Positions 8,389-15,000 of a stretch of 22,715 nt of DNA are shown in pieces (positions within the stretch are counted from its first letter, which is position 1; the number at the start of each line of letters is the position of its first letter). The DNA lies in contig JAPHUU010000123.1 in assembly GCA_026193555.1 (NCBI GenBank), positions 1 through 22,715 on the forward strand, given 5' to 3'. The DNA comes from Rhodanobacter sp. GTDB taxonomy: Bacteria; Pseudomonadota; Gammaproteobacteria; Xanthomonadales; Rhodanobacteraceae. The notes beneath the pieces were generated by a model. It was not told the origin of the DNA. It saw only the letters and a program-made list of their open reading frames with translations, and ran no database searches. Position numbers and translations under genes: made by a program.

Positions 8389-9462
8389 ATGGCCCGCACC
8401 GAATTCTCCAATCCACCCGACTACGCCATGCTCGCCCGCGATATCAAGCGCTGGGCAGTGGAGCTGGGCTTCGCCGAGGCCGGTATCAGCGGCACCGACC
8501 TCGGCGACGACGAACGGCACCTCAGAAACTGGCTGGACGACGACCATCACGGCGAGATGGCCTACATGGCGCGCCATGGTGACAAGCGCAGCCGACCGGC
8601 CGAACTTGAACCGGGCACGCAGCGGGTGATCTCGGTGCGCATGGATTACATCCCCCCCGGGACAGACAATGCCTGGGATGTGCTGGGCGATGCCGAGGCC
8701 GGTTATGTTTCCCGTTACGCGCTGGGCCGCGACTACCACAAGCTGATGCGCGGCCGGCTGCAGAAGCTCGCCGAACGCATCCGCGCCGTGGTCGGCGACT
8801 TCGGCCATCGCGCCTATGTGGATTCCGCGCCGGTGCTGGAGAAGGCGCTGGCGCGCAACGCGGGGCTCGGCTGGATCGGCAAGCACACGGTATTGATCAA
8901 TCGGCGTGCCGGTTCGTATTTCTTTCTTGGCGAGCTCTACACCGACCTGCCGCTGCCGGTCGACTTGCCGGCCAGCGCGCACTGCGGCAGCTGCAGTCGT
9001 TGCATCGACATCTGCCCGACCCGGGCGATTCTCGGGCCCTACCGGCTCGATGCGCGGCGCTGCATCTCCTATCTCACGATCGAGCTCAAGGGCAGCATTC
9101 CGGAAGATCTGCGCGCGCCGATCGGCAACCGCATCTTCGGCTGCGACGACTGCCAGCTGGTCTGCCCGTGGAACAAGTTCGCGCAGGAAACCGCGGAGCC
9201 CGACTTCGCGCCCCGCCACCGTCTCGACGGTGCGAAGCTGGTCGAGCTGTTCGGCTGGAGCGAGGAGGAATTCCTGAAGCGCACCGAGGGCATGGCGATT
9301 CGCCGCACCGGCTACGAAGGCTGGCTGCGCAACATCGCGGTAGCGCTGGGGAATGCACCGCGATCAGCCGCCGCGTGCGAGGCGCTCGAAGCACGCGTCC
9401 TTCATCCGTCACCCGTTGTGCGCGAACACGTGGCATGGGCGCTGGCGCGCCAGCACGGCTGA
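8389..9462 (+). CDS. queG: Epoxyqueuosine reductase QueG
   Basis: A 357-residue cobalamin- and iron-sulfur-dependent enzyme catalysing the last step of queuosine synthesis, reduction of epoxyqueuosine in tRNA. VDSAP (D145) is the catalytic-aspartate region. C199, C202, C205 and C209 (CGSCSRCIDICP) and C252, C255 and C259 (CDDCQLVCP), with C225, give ligands for two [4Fe-4S] clusters. A C-terminal HEAT-like segment follows (GYEGWLRNIAVALGN). I choose the ATG at 8389 because a TACAAT box lies 6 nt upstream; an in-frame ATG at 8365 is possible, and the much longer open frame from 8104 overlaps nnr and is rejected. It converges on panD with a 14-bp gap and no visible terminator. Divergence from nnr matches E. 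coli. Confidence 0.95.
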   Translation: MARTEFSNPPDYAMLARDIKRWAVELGFAEAGISGTDLGDDERHLRNWLDDDHHGEMAYMARHGDKRSRPAELEPGTQRVISVRMDYIPPGTDNAWDVLGDAEAGYVSRYALGRDYHKLMRGRLQKLAERIRAVVGDFGHRAYVDSAPVLEKALARNAGLGWIGKHTVLINRRAGSYFFLGELYTDLPLPVDLPASAHCGSCSRCIDICPTRAILGPYRLDARRCISYLTIELKGSIPEDLRAPIGNRIFGCDDCQLVCPWNKFAQETAEPDFAPRHRLDGAKLVELFGWSEEEFLKRTEGMAIRRTGYEGWLRNIAVALGNAPRSAAACEALEARVLHPSPVVREHVAWALARQHG

Positions 9463-9476
9463 TCGTTCGGCCGCGC

Positions 9477-9863
9477 TCAGGCGGCGGCCATCTGCTTGGG
9501 AATCGAGCGATTGGTGTGCGAGATGCCGTTGTCGGCATCGGCATAGACCAGCATCGGCTGATGCTTCTCCACTTCCGCCTCGCTGAGCTGGGCGAACGCC
9601 GCGATGATCACCAGGTCGCCCGGCTGCGCGCGATGTGCCGCACTGCCGTTCACCGAAATGATCCCCGAACCTTCCTCGGCGCGCAGCGCGTAGGTCACGA
9701 AACGCTTGCCGTTATTGATGTTCCAGGCATGGATCTGCTCATACTCGCGAATCCCCGAAGCATCGAGCAGCAGGCCATCGATCGCGATCGAGCCTTCGTA
9801 ATGCAACTCGGCATGAGTCACTGTCGCGCGGTGGATCTTGGCCTTGAGCATGTTCAGGTGCAT
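9477..9863 (-). CDS. panD: Aspartate 1-decarboxylase precursor PanD
   Basis: A 128-residue pyruvoyl-dependent enzyme that decarboxylates L-aspartate to beta-alanine for pantothenate. The chain begins [29 protein letters not shown]. Starting at 9863 puts the self-cleavage pair at Gly24-Ser25, exactly the family position. A GGAAAG ribosome-binding site sits 6 nt upstream of that ATG. The longer frame to 9893 adds ten residues with no homology and is rejected. Downstream motifs [13 protein letters not shown] and [19 protein letters not shown] are typical. It is the last gene of the pcnB-folK-panB-panC-panD run, 101 bp after panC, so it could have its own promoter, though none is clear. Confidence 0.97.
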   Translation of the reverse strand: MHLNMLKAKIHRATVTHAELHYEGSIAIDGLLLDASGIREYEQIHAWNINNGKRFVTYALRAEEGSGIISVNGSAAHRAQPGDLVIIAAFAQLSEAEVEKHQPMLVYADADNGISHTNRSIPKQMAAA

Positions 9864-9964
9864 GACATTCTTTCCAGCAGGAGCAGCCTGCAAAGTGGGC
9901 GATTATCGAACCGATGACGCTGCATCGCAACATCAGGCGTCATGGGACGCAACATGTGGGCAGC

Positions 9965-10810
9965 TCAATCGAACAGCAAGTTGTCGATCAGGCGGGTATG
10001 GCCGAGGCGTGCGGCAATCAGTGCGATCAGCCCGCCGTGTTCTCCCTGGCGTGGCTCGGCGAGATCCTCGGAGCAACGGATCACCGCATAGTCGACGACG
10101 AAACCCGCCCGCTCCAGGCTCGCCGCGGCTACCTGCTCGATCACCCGCCAGGCATGCCCCTCGTTCAGCAGGTTGCGCATCTTGTGCAGGGTTTCGTGAA
10201 TCAGTGGCGCCTTGTTGCGCTCGTCGACGCTCAGATACTGGTTGCGTGAACTCAGCGCCAGCCCGTCCTCGGCCCGCACCGTGGGGGCAGCCATCACGCG
10301 CACCGGCAACGACAGGTCGCGCACCATCCGCTCGATCACCTTGAGCTGTTGGAAATCCTTTTGGCCGAACACCGCCAGATCCGGCTGTACCAGGTTGAAC
10401 AGCTTGCACACCACGGTGGCGACGCCGTCGAAATGCCCCGGTCGGTGTGCGCCATCCAGCGTCTCGGTGATCTGCGGCACGTGCAGGCTGACGCCGTGTT
10501 GAGGCCCGAACGGATACATCGTCGCTACCTCGGGGGCAAACAGCAGGTCGCAGTCCTGTTCGGCCAGCGCCGCCTGATCCTGCACCAGGGTCCTCGGGTA
10601 ATGCTCAAAATCCTCGTTCGGACCGAACTGGGTGGGATTGACGAACACGCTGGCCACCACCCGGTCGGTACGTGCCCGGGCCTGCCTGATCAGCGATTGA
10701 TGGCCGGCATGCAGGTTGCCCATGGTCGGCACGAAGCCCACCGTCTGACCTTTGCTGCGCCAGCCACGGATCGCGGCGCGCAGTGCGGGAGCATCCTGTA
10801 CGGTCTGCAT
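9965..10810 (-). CDS. panC: Pantothenate synthetase (pantoate-beta-alanine ligase)
   Basis: A 281-residue cytoplasmic ligase that joins pantoate and beta-alanine using ATP. The nucleotidyl-transferase signature is present: TMGNLHAGH at 29-37 (HIGH-like), VFVNPTQFGPNEDF, GQKDFQQL and the KMSKS-like LSSRNQYL. Length is normal (about 280). It starts at an ATG 9 bp after the panB stop and is almost certainly co-transcribed with panB. Together with panB upstream and panD downstream it provides the whole path from ketoisovalerate and aspartate to pantothenate, except for ketopantoate reductase, which is not in the window. Confidence 0.97.
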   Translation of the reverse strand: MQTVQDAPALRAAIRGWRSKGQTVGFVPTMGNLHAGHQSLIRQARARTDRVVASVFVNPTQFGPNEDFEHYPRTLVQDQAALAEQDCDLLFAPEVATMYPFGPQHGVSLHVPQITETLDGAHRPGHFDGVATVVCKLFNLVQPDLAVFGQKDFQQLKVIERMVRDLSLPVRVMAAPTVRAEDGLALSSRNQYLSVDERNKAPLIHETLHKMRNLLNEGHAWRVIEQVAAASLERAGFVVDYAVIRCSEDLAEPRQGEHGGLIALIAARLGHTRLIDNLLFD

Positions 10811-10819
10811 GCGACGCGC

Positions 10820-11650
10820 TCAGTTGAAGCAATGCTCGGGTGCCGGAAACGCCCCGCTGCGCACATCCTCGGCGTAGGCAGCGATGGCCGCCGCCACTGA
10901 ATCGCGCCCGGCCAGGAAATCCTTGCTGAACTTTGGCCGCTTGCCCGGCGTAACGCCCAGCACGTCGTGAATCACCAGCACCTGGCCATCACAATGCGGA
11001 CCGGCACCGATGCCGATCACCGGGATCTGCACCGTCGCCGAAATGCGTTCGCCCAAGGCGGTCGGCACGCCCTCGATGACCAGCAGATCCGCACCCGCCG
11101 CCTGCACCGCGAGTGCCTCGGCCAGGATGTGATCGGCCGCCGCCTGCTCACGACCCTGGATGCGGAAACCGCCGAACTTGTGCACCGACTGCGGCGTCAG
11201 CCCGAGATGGGCACAGACCGGGACAGCCCTTTCCCGCAAGGCCTCGATCGCAGCGATAACGTGCGGTGCGGCACCTTCGAGCTTGACCATCGCCGCCCCC
11301 GCTTCGCCGACCAGACGCGCCGCCGCTTCCAGCACATGCGCCACGTCACGATCGGCCATGAAGGGCAGATCCGCCACCAGCAGCGTCGCCGACAGACCGC
11401 GGGCAACCGCCGCCGTGTGGTAGACCATGTGCTCCAGCGTCACCGGCAGCGTGCTGCGATGGCCTTGCACCACCATGCCCAGCGAATCGCCCACCAGCGC
11501 GACATCGACGCCGGCCGCCTCCAGCTGCCATGCGAAGCTGGCGTCGTAAGCCGTCAGCATCACGATGCGCCGCCCCTGCGCCTTCATCGCGTGCAGGCCC
11601 GGCACGGTAACCGGCTTGCGCTCGGGGACATTGGCGTTCTGCACGTACAA
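10820..11650 (-). CDS. panB: 3-methyl-2-oxobutanoate hydroxymethyltransferase
   Basis: A 276-residue enzyme that transfers a hydroxymethyl group from methylenetetrahydrofolate to alpha-ketoisovalerate to form ketopantoate. Conserved stretches are MLTAYDASFA, LVGDSLGMVVQGH (metal-binding Asp), ADLPFM, VKLEGA (metal-binding Glu), HLGLTPQSVH and PVIGIGAGPHCDGQVLVIHD. The start codon is TTG at 11650, with GAGG seven bases upstream. The in-frame GTG two codons later would be 13 nt from that site, so TTG is preferred. It precedes panC by 9 bp. Its cofactor is a folate and folK lies just upstream, a metabolic link common in this gene order. Confidence 0.96.
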   Translation of the reverse strand: MYVQNANVPERKPVTVPGLHAMKAQGRRIVMLTAYDASFAWQLEAAGVDVALVGDSLGMVVQGHRSTLPVTLEHMVYHTAAVARGLSATLLVADLPFMADRDVAHVLEAAARLVGEAGAAMVKLEGAAPHVIAAIEALRERAVPVCAHLGLTPQSVHKFGGFRIQGREQAAADHILAEALAVQAAGADLLVIEGVPTALGERISATVQIPVIGIGAGPHCDGQVLVIHDVLGVTPGKRPKFSKDFLAGRDSVAAAIAAYAEDVRSGAFPAPEHCFN

Positions 11651-11657
11651 GGCGATT

Positions 11658-11661
11658 CCTC
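11658..11661 (-). promoter_or_regulatory. Ribosome-binding site fixing the panB TTG start
   Basis: GAGG on the minus strand, seven bases before the TTG at 11650. It is the only good Shine-Dalgarno match in the 56-bp folK-panB gap and decides between the TTG and the GTG two codons further in. Confidence 0.6.
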
Positions 11662-11706
11662 AATTTGATGGCGAAGGCCGATTATCCGGCCTGCAGCGAT
11701 GATCGC

Positions 11707-12186
11707 TCAAGGCAATCTTTCACATCCGGCCGCATCAACCCGCGCCAGCAACTGCGCCACAGTGCCATGTCCCGGCAATTCCAGCCCGGGCGCAATGTCG
11801 TTGAGCGGCAGCAGCACAAAGACCCGTTCGGCGATCCGCGGATGCGGCAGGCTCAGCCGATCATCCTCGATCTGCTCGCCATCTACGTGCAGCAGGTCCA
11901 GATCCAGCGTACGCGGACCGTTGCGTTCGGCACGAATGCGGCCCGCCTTTCGTTCGATCTCCAGCAGCGCATCAAGCAGCCGGTGCGGCGCCATCGTGGT
12001 GTCCAGCTGCACCGCGGCGTTCACGAACGGAGGCTGCTCCAGCACGCCCCACGGCGGCGTGCGATACAGCGCCGAGCGCCGCACCAGCTGCGTCCCCGGA
12101 AGGTTCGCCAGCGACGCCATGGCGTCCAGCAACTGCTGTCGCGGATCGCCGAGGTTGCTGCCCAGCGCAATGTAGGCCAGCGTCAC
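11707..12186 (-). CDS. folK: 6-hydroxymethyl-7,8-dihydropterin pyrophosphokinase
   Basis: A 159-residue HPPK that transfers pyrophosphate from ATP to hydroxymethyldihydropterin in folate synthesis. Visible motifs: YIALGSNLGDP at the N-terminus, ALYRTPPWGVLEQPPFVNAAV, GPRTLDLDLL (pterin and Mg binding) and LPHPRIAERVFVLLPL. The frame is open to 12345, but homology begins with TLAYIALGSN, so the GTG at 12186 is the start. Its GTGA overlaps the pcnB stop codon (TGA, 12185-12183), which strongly suggests translational coupling with pcnB, as in the common pcnB-folK pair of gammaproteobacteria. Length is normal for the family. Confidence 0.96.
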   Translation of the reverse strand: MTLAYIALGSNLGDPRQQLLDAMASLANLPGTQLVRRSALYRTPPWGVLEQPPFVNAAVQLDTTMAPHRLLDALLEIERKAGRIRAERNGPRTLDLDLLHVDGEQIEDDRLSLPHPRIAERVFVLLPLNDIAPGLELPGHGTVAQLLARVDAAGCERLP

Positions 12187-13538
12187 ACTGAACCTGATCG
12201 ATCGCCCGACTTGCGCCGCCTGCGGCGCGGACGCGGTGGCTTGCCGGCCGTCGGCAGTGCGGCGTTGTCCGAAGCACTGCCGCCGCCGGCTGGCAACGCA
12301 GCGGCCAGTACGTCCTGGGGCAGTTGCTGTGCGTGCGCCCACCACTGGCCAAGCTCGTGCATCGCTGGTGACTCATGCCCGCGCAGCAGCAGAAAATCGA
12401 ACGCGGCACGAAAGCGCGGGTGGGCCATCAGCCGGAATACCCGCTTGCGCTGAATCTGCTCAAAGCGCGGCTGCAACGACCATATCTCTTCCATCGTGAA
12501 GGTAAAGCGGCGCGGAATGGCCACCCGCTGGCACTGCTCGCCAACGACGCGCGCGGCGGCCTGTGCCCATGCCTCGGTACCCTCCATCCCCTGCGCGATC
12601 CAGTGACTGGCCAGGTCGCGCACCTCGCCCCACAACAGCACGGCAAACAGGAAGGCGGGAGTAACCGATTTGCCCTCGACGATGCGCGCATCGGTATTGG
12701 CCAGGCCCTGCTCGACCAGCGAGCGCAAGGCCTCGTCGCCGCGCTTGAGGGCCCGTGCGGTGGCTGGAAAAAGGAACTCCAGCAAACCGCATCGTTCCAG
12801 CATGCGGAAGCTTTTCAGCCCATGACCACCGAGAAACATCTTCAGGGATTCATCGAACAGGCGCGCCGGCGCGGCATCGGCCAGCAAGCTGCCCAGCGTC
12901 GCGAACGGAGCCATTGCCGCCGCATCGACACGCATGCCGAGCTTGGCCGCCAGCCGCGCCGCGCGCAGCATGCGCACAGGATCCTCCCGATAACGTGTCT
13001 CCGGATCGCCGATCAGGCGCAGCACGCGGTCTTCGAGATCCTGCATGCCTCCGACATAGTCACGCACCGAGAAGTCGCTGATGTCGTAGTACATCGCGTT
13101 GGCACGGAAATCACGGCGAATGGCGTCCTCTTCGATCGAACCCCATATGTTGTCGCGCACGATGCGGCCATCGACGATATGGCGATCACCTTCCGCGCCG
13201 TCTTCTCCCAGCCCGCGGAAGGTCGCTACCTCGATGATTTCCGGCCCGAACACCACATGCGCCAGGCGGAATCGACGGCCGATCAGGCGGCAATTGCGAA
13301 ACAGCTTCTTCACCTCATCCGGCGTCGCGCTGGTGGCGACATCGAAGTCCTTGGGCTGCAGGCCCAGCAGCAGATCACGCACTGCCCCACCGACCAGATA
13401 AGCGGCGTAACCCGCTTCGTTGAGGCGATACAGCACCCGCAACGCAGCCTTGCTGATGTTCTTGCGGGAAATGATGTGCTGGTCGCGCGGAATGATCCGC
13501 AGCGTTGGCGTGATGTCGGTCCTTGATTCGAGATTCAA
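12183..13538 (-). CDS. pcnB: Poly(A) polymerase I
   Basis: A 451-residue class II nucleotidyltransferase that adds 3' poly(A) tails to RNA and promotes decay. IIPRDQHIISRKNISKAALRVLYRLNEAGYAAYLVGGAVRDLLLG is the usual start, followed by PKDFDVATSATPDE with the catalytic aspartates, RRFRLAHVVFG, RRDFRANAMYYD and the RNA-binding helical region. The lysine- and arginine-rich tail (near RPRRRRRKSGDR) also fits PcnB rather than a CCA-adding enzyme. No ATG or GTG exists between the upstream in-frame stop and the conserved region. The TTG at 13538 is the best start, with AGGA about ten bases upstream. folK overlaps its end. Confidence 0.95.
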   Translation of the reverse strand: MNLESRTDITPTLRIIPRDQHIISRKNISKAALRVLYRLNEAGYAAYLVGGAVRDLLLGLQPKDFDVATSATPDEVKKLFRNCRLIGRRFRLAHVVFGPEIIEVATFRGLGEDGAEGDRHIVDGRIVRDNIWGSIEEDAIRRDFRANAMYYDISDFSVRDYVGGMQDLEDRVLRLIGDPETRYREDPVRMLRAARLAAKLGMRVDAAAMAPFATLGSLLADAAPARLFDESLKMFLGGHGLKSFRMLERCGLLEFLFPATARALKRGDEALRSLVEQGLANTDARIVEGKSVTPAFLFAVLLWGEVRDLASHWIAQGMEGTEAWAQAAARVVGEQCQRVAIPRRFTFTMEEIWSLQPRFEQIQRKRVFRLMAHPRFRAAFDFLLLRGHESPAMHELGQWWAHAQQLPQDVLAAALPAGGGSASDNAALPTAGKPPRPRRRRRKSGDRSGSV

Positions 13539-13550
13539 GCGGTCTGGATC

Positions 13551-13603
13551 CTTTCGGGGCGAAAGCGCCCTTTAAAACAGTCAATCGCGGTGTCACCACC
13601 GCG
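13551..13603. repeat. Overlapping hairpins upstream of pcnB
   Basis: Three dyads lie 12-65 bp upstream of the pcnB start. CTTTCG/CGAAAG (13551-13556 with 13560-13565, loop GGG) and GGGCG/CGCCC (13557-13561 with 13566-13570, loop AAAG) share bases and cannot form together. CGCGGTG/CACCGCG (13586-13592 with 13597-13603, loop TCAC) stands apart. If transcription of pcnB starts upstream they would lie in its leader and could affect access to the ribosome-binding site. Confidence 0.5.
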
Positions 13604-13640
13604 GGTCAGTCCGGATGGCGGCTGTCGCGTTTGGCGCGGG

Positions 13641-13653
13641 CCGTTCCGAACGG
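13641..13653. repeat. 13-bp perfect dyad between pcnB and the tRNA gene
   Basis: CCGTTC-C-GAACGG, a perfect palindrome around one central base, 24 bp upstream of the tRNA promoter -35 box. It could be an operator or simply a chance dyad in GC-rich DNA. Confidence 0.35.
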
Positions 13654-13676
13654 TTGATGCCGGTGCGTGCAGAGCA

Positions 13677-13704
13677 TTGCCGGACGAAACAATTCCGTTA
13701 TACT
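13677..13704 (+). promoter_or_regulatory. tRNA-Glu promoter
   Basis: TTGCCG (13677-13682), a 16-bp spacer and TATACT (13699-13704) lie just before the tRNA gene. The bases after the -10 (AGCGCGCC) form a GC-rich discriminator, as at stable-RNA promoters under stringent (ppGpp) control. The predicted start is near 13711, leaving a leader of about 14 nt. Confidence 0.7.
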
Positions 13705-13724
13705 AGCGCGCCTCGCAGGATAAC

Positions 13725-13800
13725 GCTCCCTTCGTCTAGTGGCCCAGGACACTGCCCTCTCAAGGCGGGAACACGAGTTCGAGTCTCGTAGGGAGCACCA
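13725..13800 (+). tRNA. tRNA-Glu (anticodon CTC)
   Basis: A 76-nt tRNA read directly from the sequence. The acceptor stem GCTCCCT/AGGGAGC (13725-13731 with 13790-13796) pairs perfectly. The anticodon stem CTGCC/GGCGG (13752-13756 with 13764-13768) encloses loop CTCTCAA with anticodon CTC at 13759-13761, decoding GAG. The T arm is ACGAG-TTCGAGT-CTCGT (13773-13789). The D arm begins GTCTAGTGG, as in other bacterial glutamate tRNAs. The discriminator base is A and the CCA end is encoded (13798-13800). It is a single tRNA gene, not in a cluster, with its own promoter. Confidence 0.96.
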
Positions 13801-13809
13801 TCTGTTTAT

Positions 13810-13907
13810 GCGATCATCCGTGATCGCCGCAACCCCACTGGCGGACGGCGACGTAACGTCTCCGCTCCGGGGAGAGACCAGAAGCGGCCATCCTTGGCCG
13901 CACTTCT
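13810..13907 (+). other. Stem-loop cluster between tRNA-Glu and fdxA
   Basis: Three or four dyads in 98 bp: GCGATCA-TCCG-TGATCGC (13810-13827), GACGT-A-ACGTC (13850-13860) overlapping GTCTC/GAGAC (13858-13862 with 13874-13878), and AGAAG-CGGCCA/TGGCCG-x2-CTTCT (13880-13907). None is followed by a T run, so these are not standard intrinsic terminators. They may aid tRNA 3' processing, stop transcription with Rho, or form the fdxA leader. Confidence 0.45.
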
Positions 13908-13964
13908 CATAAAAGCCCCCATGCGTCGATACTTGACCGCATCACATACCAAGAGCTTCGCTCC

Positions 13965-14288
13965 ATGACCTTTGTCGTCATCGATAACTGCATCAAGTGC
14001 AAATACACCGATTGCGTCGAGGTCTGCCCGGTCGACGCGTTTCATGAAGGCCCCAATTTTCTGGTGATCGATCCGGACGAGTGCATTGACTGCACCTTGT
14101 GCGAACCGGAGTGTCCGATCAACGCGATCTACCCGGAAGACGACGTACCGGCCGGCCAGGAGAGCTTTGTCGCGCTCAACGCCGAGCTGGCCAAGGACTG
14201 GCCTGTCATCACCGAACGCAAGAACGCTCCGGCCGACGCCAAGGACTGGGAAGACAAGCCGGACAAGCTGAAGCTGCTTCAACGCTGA
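13965..14288 (+). CDS. fdxA: Seven-iron ferredoxin [3Fe-4S][4Fe-4S]
   Basis: A 107-residue electron carrier that closely resembles Azotobacter vinelandii ferredoxin I in length and sequence. Counting without the initiator Met, C8, C16 and C49 can hold the [3Fe-4S] cluster and C20, C39, C42 and C45 the [4Fe-4S] cluster ([15 protein letters not shown] and [13 protein letters not shown]). The free cysteine at position 24 of the Azotobacter protein is alanine here. The C-terminal extension of about 50 residues ([15 protein letters not shown]) is also typical. The redox partner is unknown. The gene stands alone between tRNA-Glu and a strong terminator. GAGC-TTC-GCTC just before the ATG may form a small hairpin, and the ribosome-binding site is weak. 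Confidence 0.96.
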   Translation: MTFVVIDNCIKCKYTDCVEVCPVDAFHEGPNFLVIDPDECIDCTLCEPECPINAIYPEDDVPAGQESFVALNAELAKDWPVITERKNAPADAKDWEDKPDKLKLLQR

Positions 14289-14304
14289 GACTCAGCAAGG
14301 ATTT

Positions 14305-14348
14305 GCACAAACAGACACGCCGCCCGAGGGCGGCGTGTCTGTTTGTGC
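14305..14348. terminator. Bidirectional intrinsic terminator between fdxA and the lipoprotein gene
   Basis: A perfect 20-bp inverted repeat (14305-14324 with 14329-14348) around a CGAG loop. The core GCCGCC/GGCGGC is GC-rich and the outer arms are A-rich (ACAAACAG) and T-rich (CTGTTTGT). It therefore resembles a rho-independent terminator in both directions, which suits the convergent genes on either side. Confidence 0.88.
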
Positions 14349-14379
14349 TGCATGTGCGGCACGACGAGCTGCTCCGGAA

Positions 14380-14967
14380 TCAGCTGCCCAGACGCGACTT
14401 CAAGGTATCGACCACCTTGGCCACTGCGCCGGCATTGCCCATTGCCCGCACTTCGCTGCCGTTGGCGCCACTGCTGCCGATGGTCACTTGTACCTGATGC
14501 GAAGCGCCACCCGGTGCCGCGGCGGAATCGCTCTTGTCACGACCAAACAGGCGACTGAAGAAGCCACCCTTCTTCTGCGACGAGGCGGCGGTGACGTTGA
14601 GCGTATAGGTATGCGCCGCGTCATCGTGACCGATCACCTGCCCCAGACTGCCGCTGCCCAGAACCTCACCCACGCGGCGATACGCCTTGTCCACGCTGTC
14701 GGCAAGCACGAAACCATCCGCGACCTGGCTGCCGGGCGCACCCATCGCCGCAGTGGCGCCATTGGCCGTGGGTTGATCCGAACCGGGCGGCGGGATCACC
14801 AGCGCATCGCTGGTCGAGGGCCGATCAAGTCCTGGCGGAATCTCCAGCGGCGATTCCTGCCGTGCCGTGTCCCACGCCTTGTGCGAACGGAATATGCCGC
14901 AACCGGACAACAGCAGCCCGCTGAGAGCCAGCGCCGGCAGAGCCAGAAGGAGTGAGCTTTTCTTCAT
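14380..14967 (-). CDS. BamC/NlpB-like outer membrane lipoprotein
   Basis: A 195-residue lipoprotein with a signal peptide and lipobox LSGC; Cys23 is the lipidated residue and Gly follows, so outer-membrane sorting is expected. The segment after the anchor (SPLEIPPGLDRPSTSDALVIPP) resembles the extended N-terminal region of BamC, the accessory lipoprotein of the beta-barrel assembly machine that lies across BamD. A domain of about 85 residues (ADGFVLADSVDKAYRRVGEVL to the C-terminus) could form one helix-grip fold, with a low-complexity insert rich in K, S, G and A. E. coli BamC is about 340 residues with two such domains, so this version is short. Its place 33 bp downstream of dapA matches the E. 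coli dapA-bamC pair. The name rests on synteny and the N-terminal motif. Confidence 0.75.
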   Translation of the reverse strand: MKKSSLLLALPALALSGLLLSGCGIFRSHKAWDTARQESPLEIPPGLDRPSTSDALVIPPPGSDQPTANGATAAMGAPGSQVADGFVLADSVDKAYRRVGEVLGSGSLGQVIGHDDAAHTYTLNVTAASSQKKGGFFSRLFGRDKSDSAAAPGGASHQVQVTIGSSGANGSEVRAMGNAGAVAKVVDTLKSRLGS

Positions 14968-15000
14968 TTAATCAGATTCCATGAGTAAGTCGGACAACCG

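Noticed and set aside
8350..9219. Long N-terminal extension of nnr over queG
   Set aside because: No similarity to any family in the extension, it covers the whole queG N-terminal half, and the homologous region begins at 8349.
12375..13526. 383-codon plus-strand frame opposite pcnB
   Set aside because: Antisense to a clear poly(A) polymerase; composition and lack of motifs mark it as a shadow.
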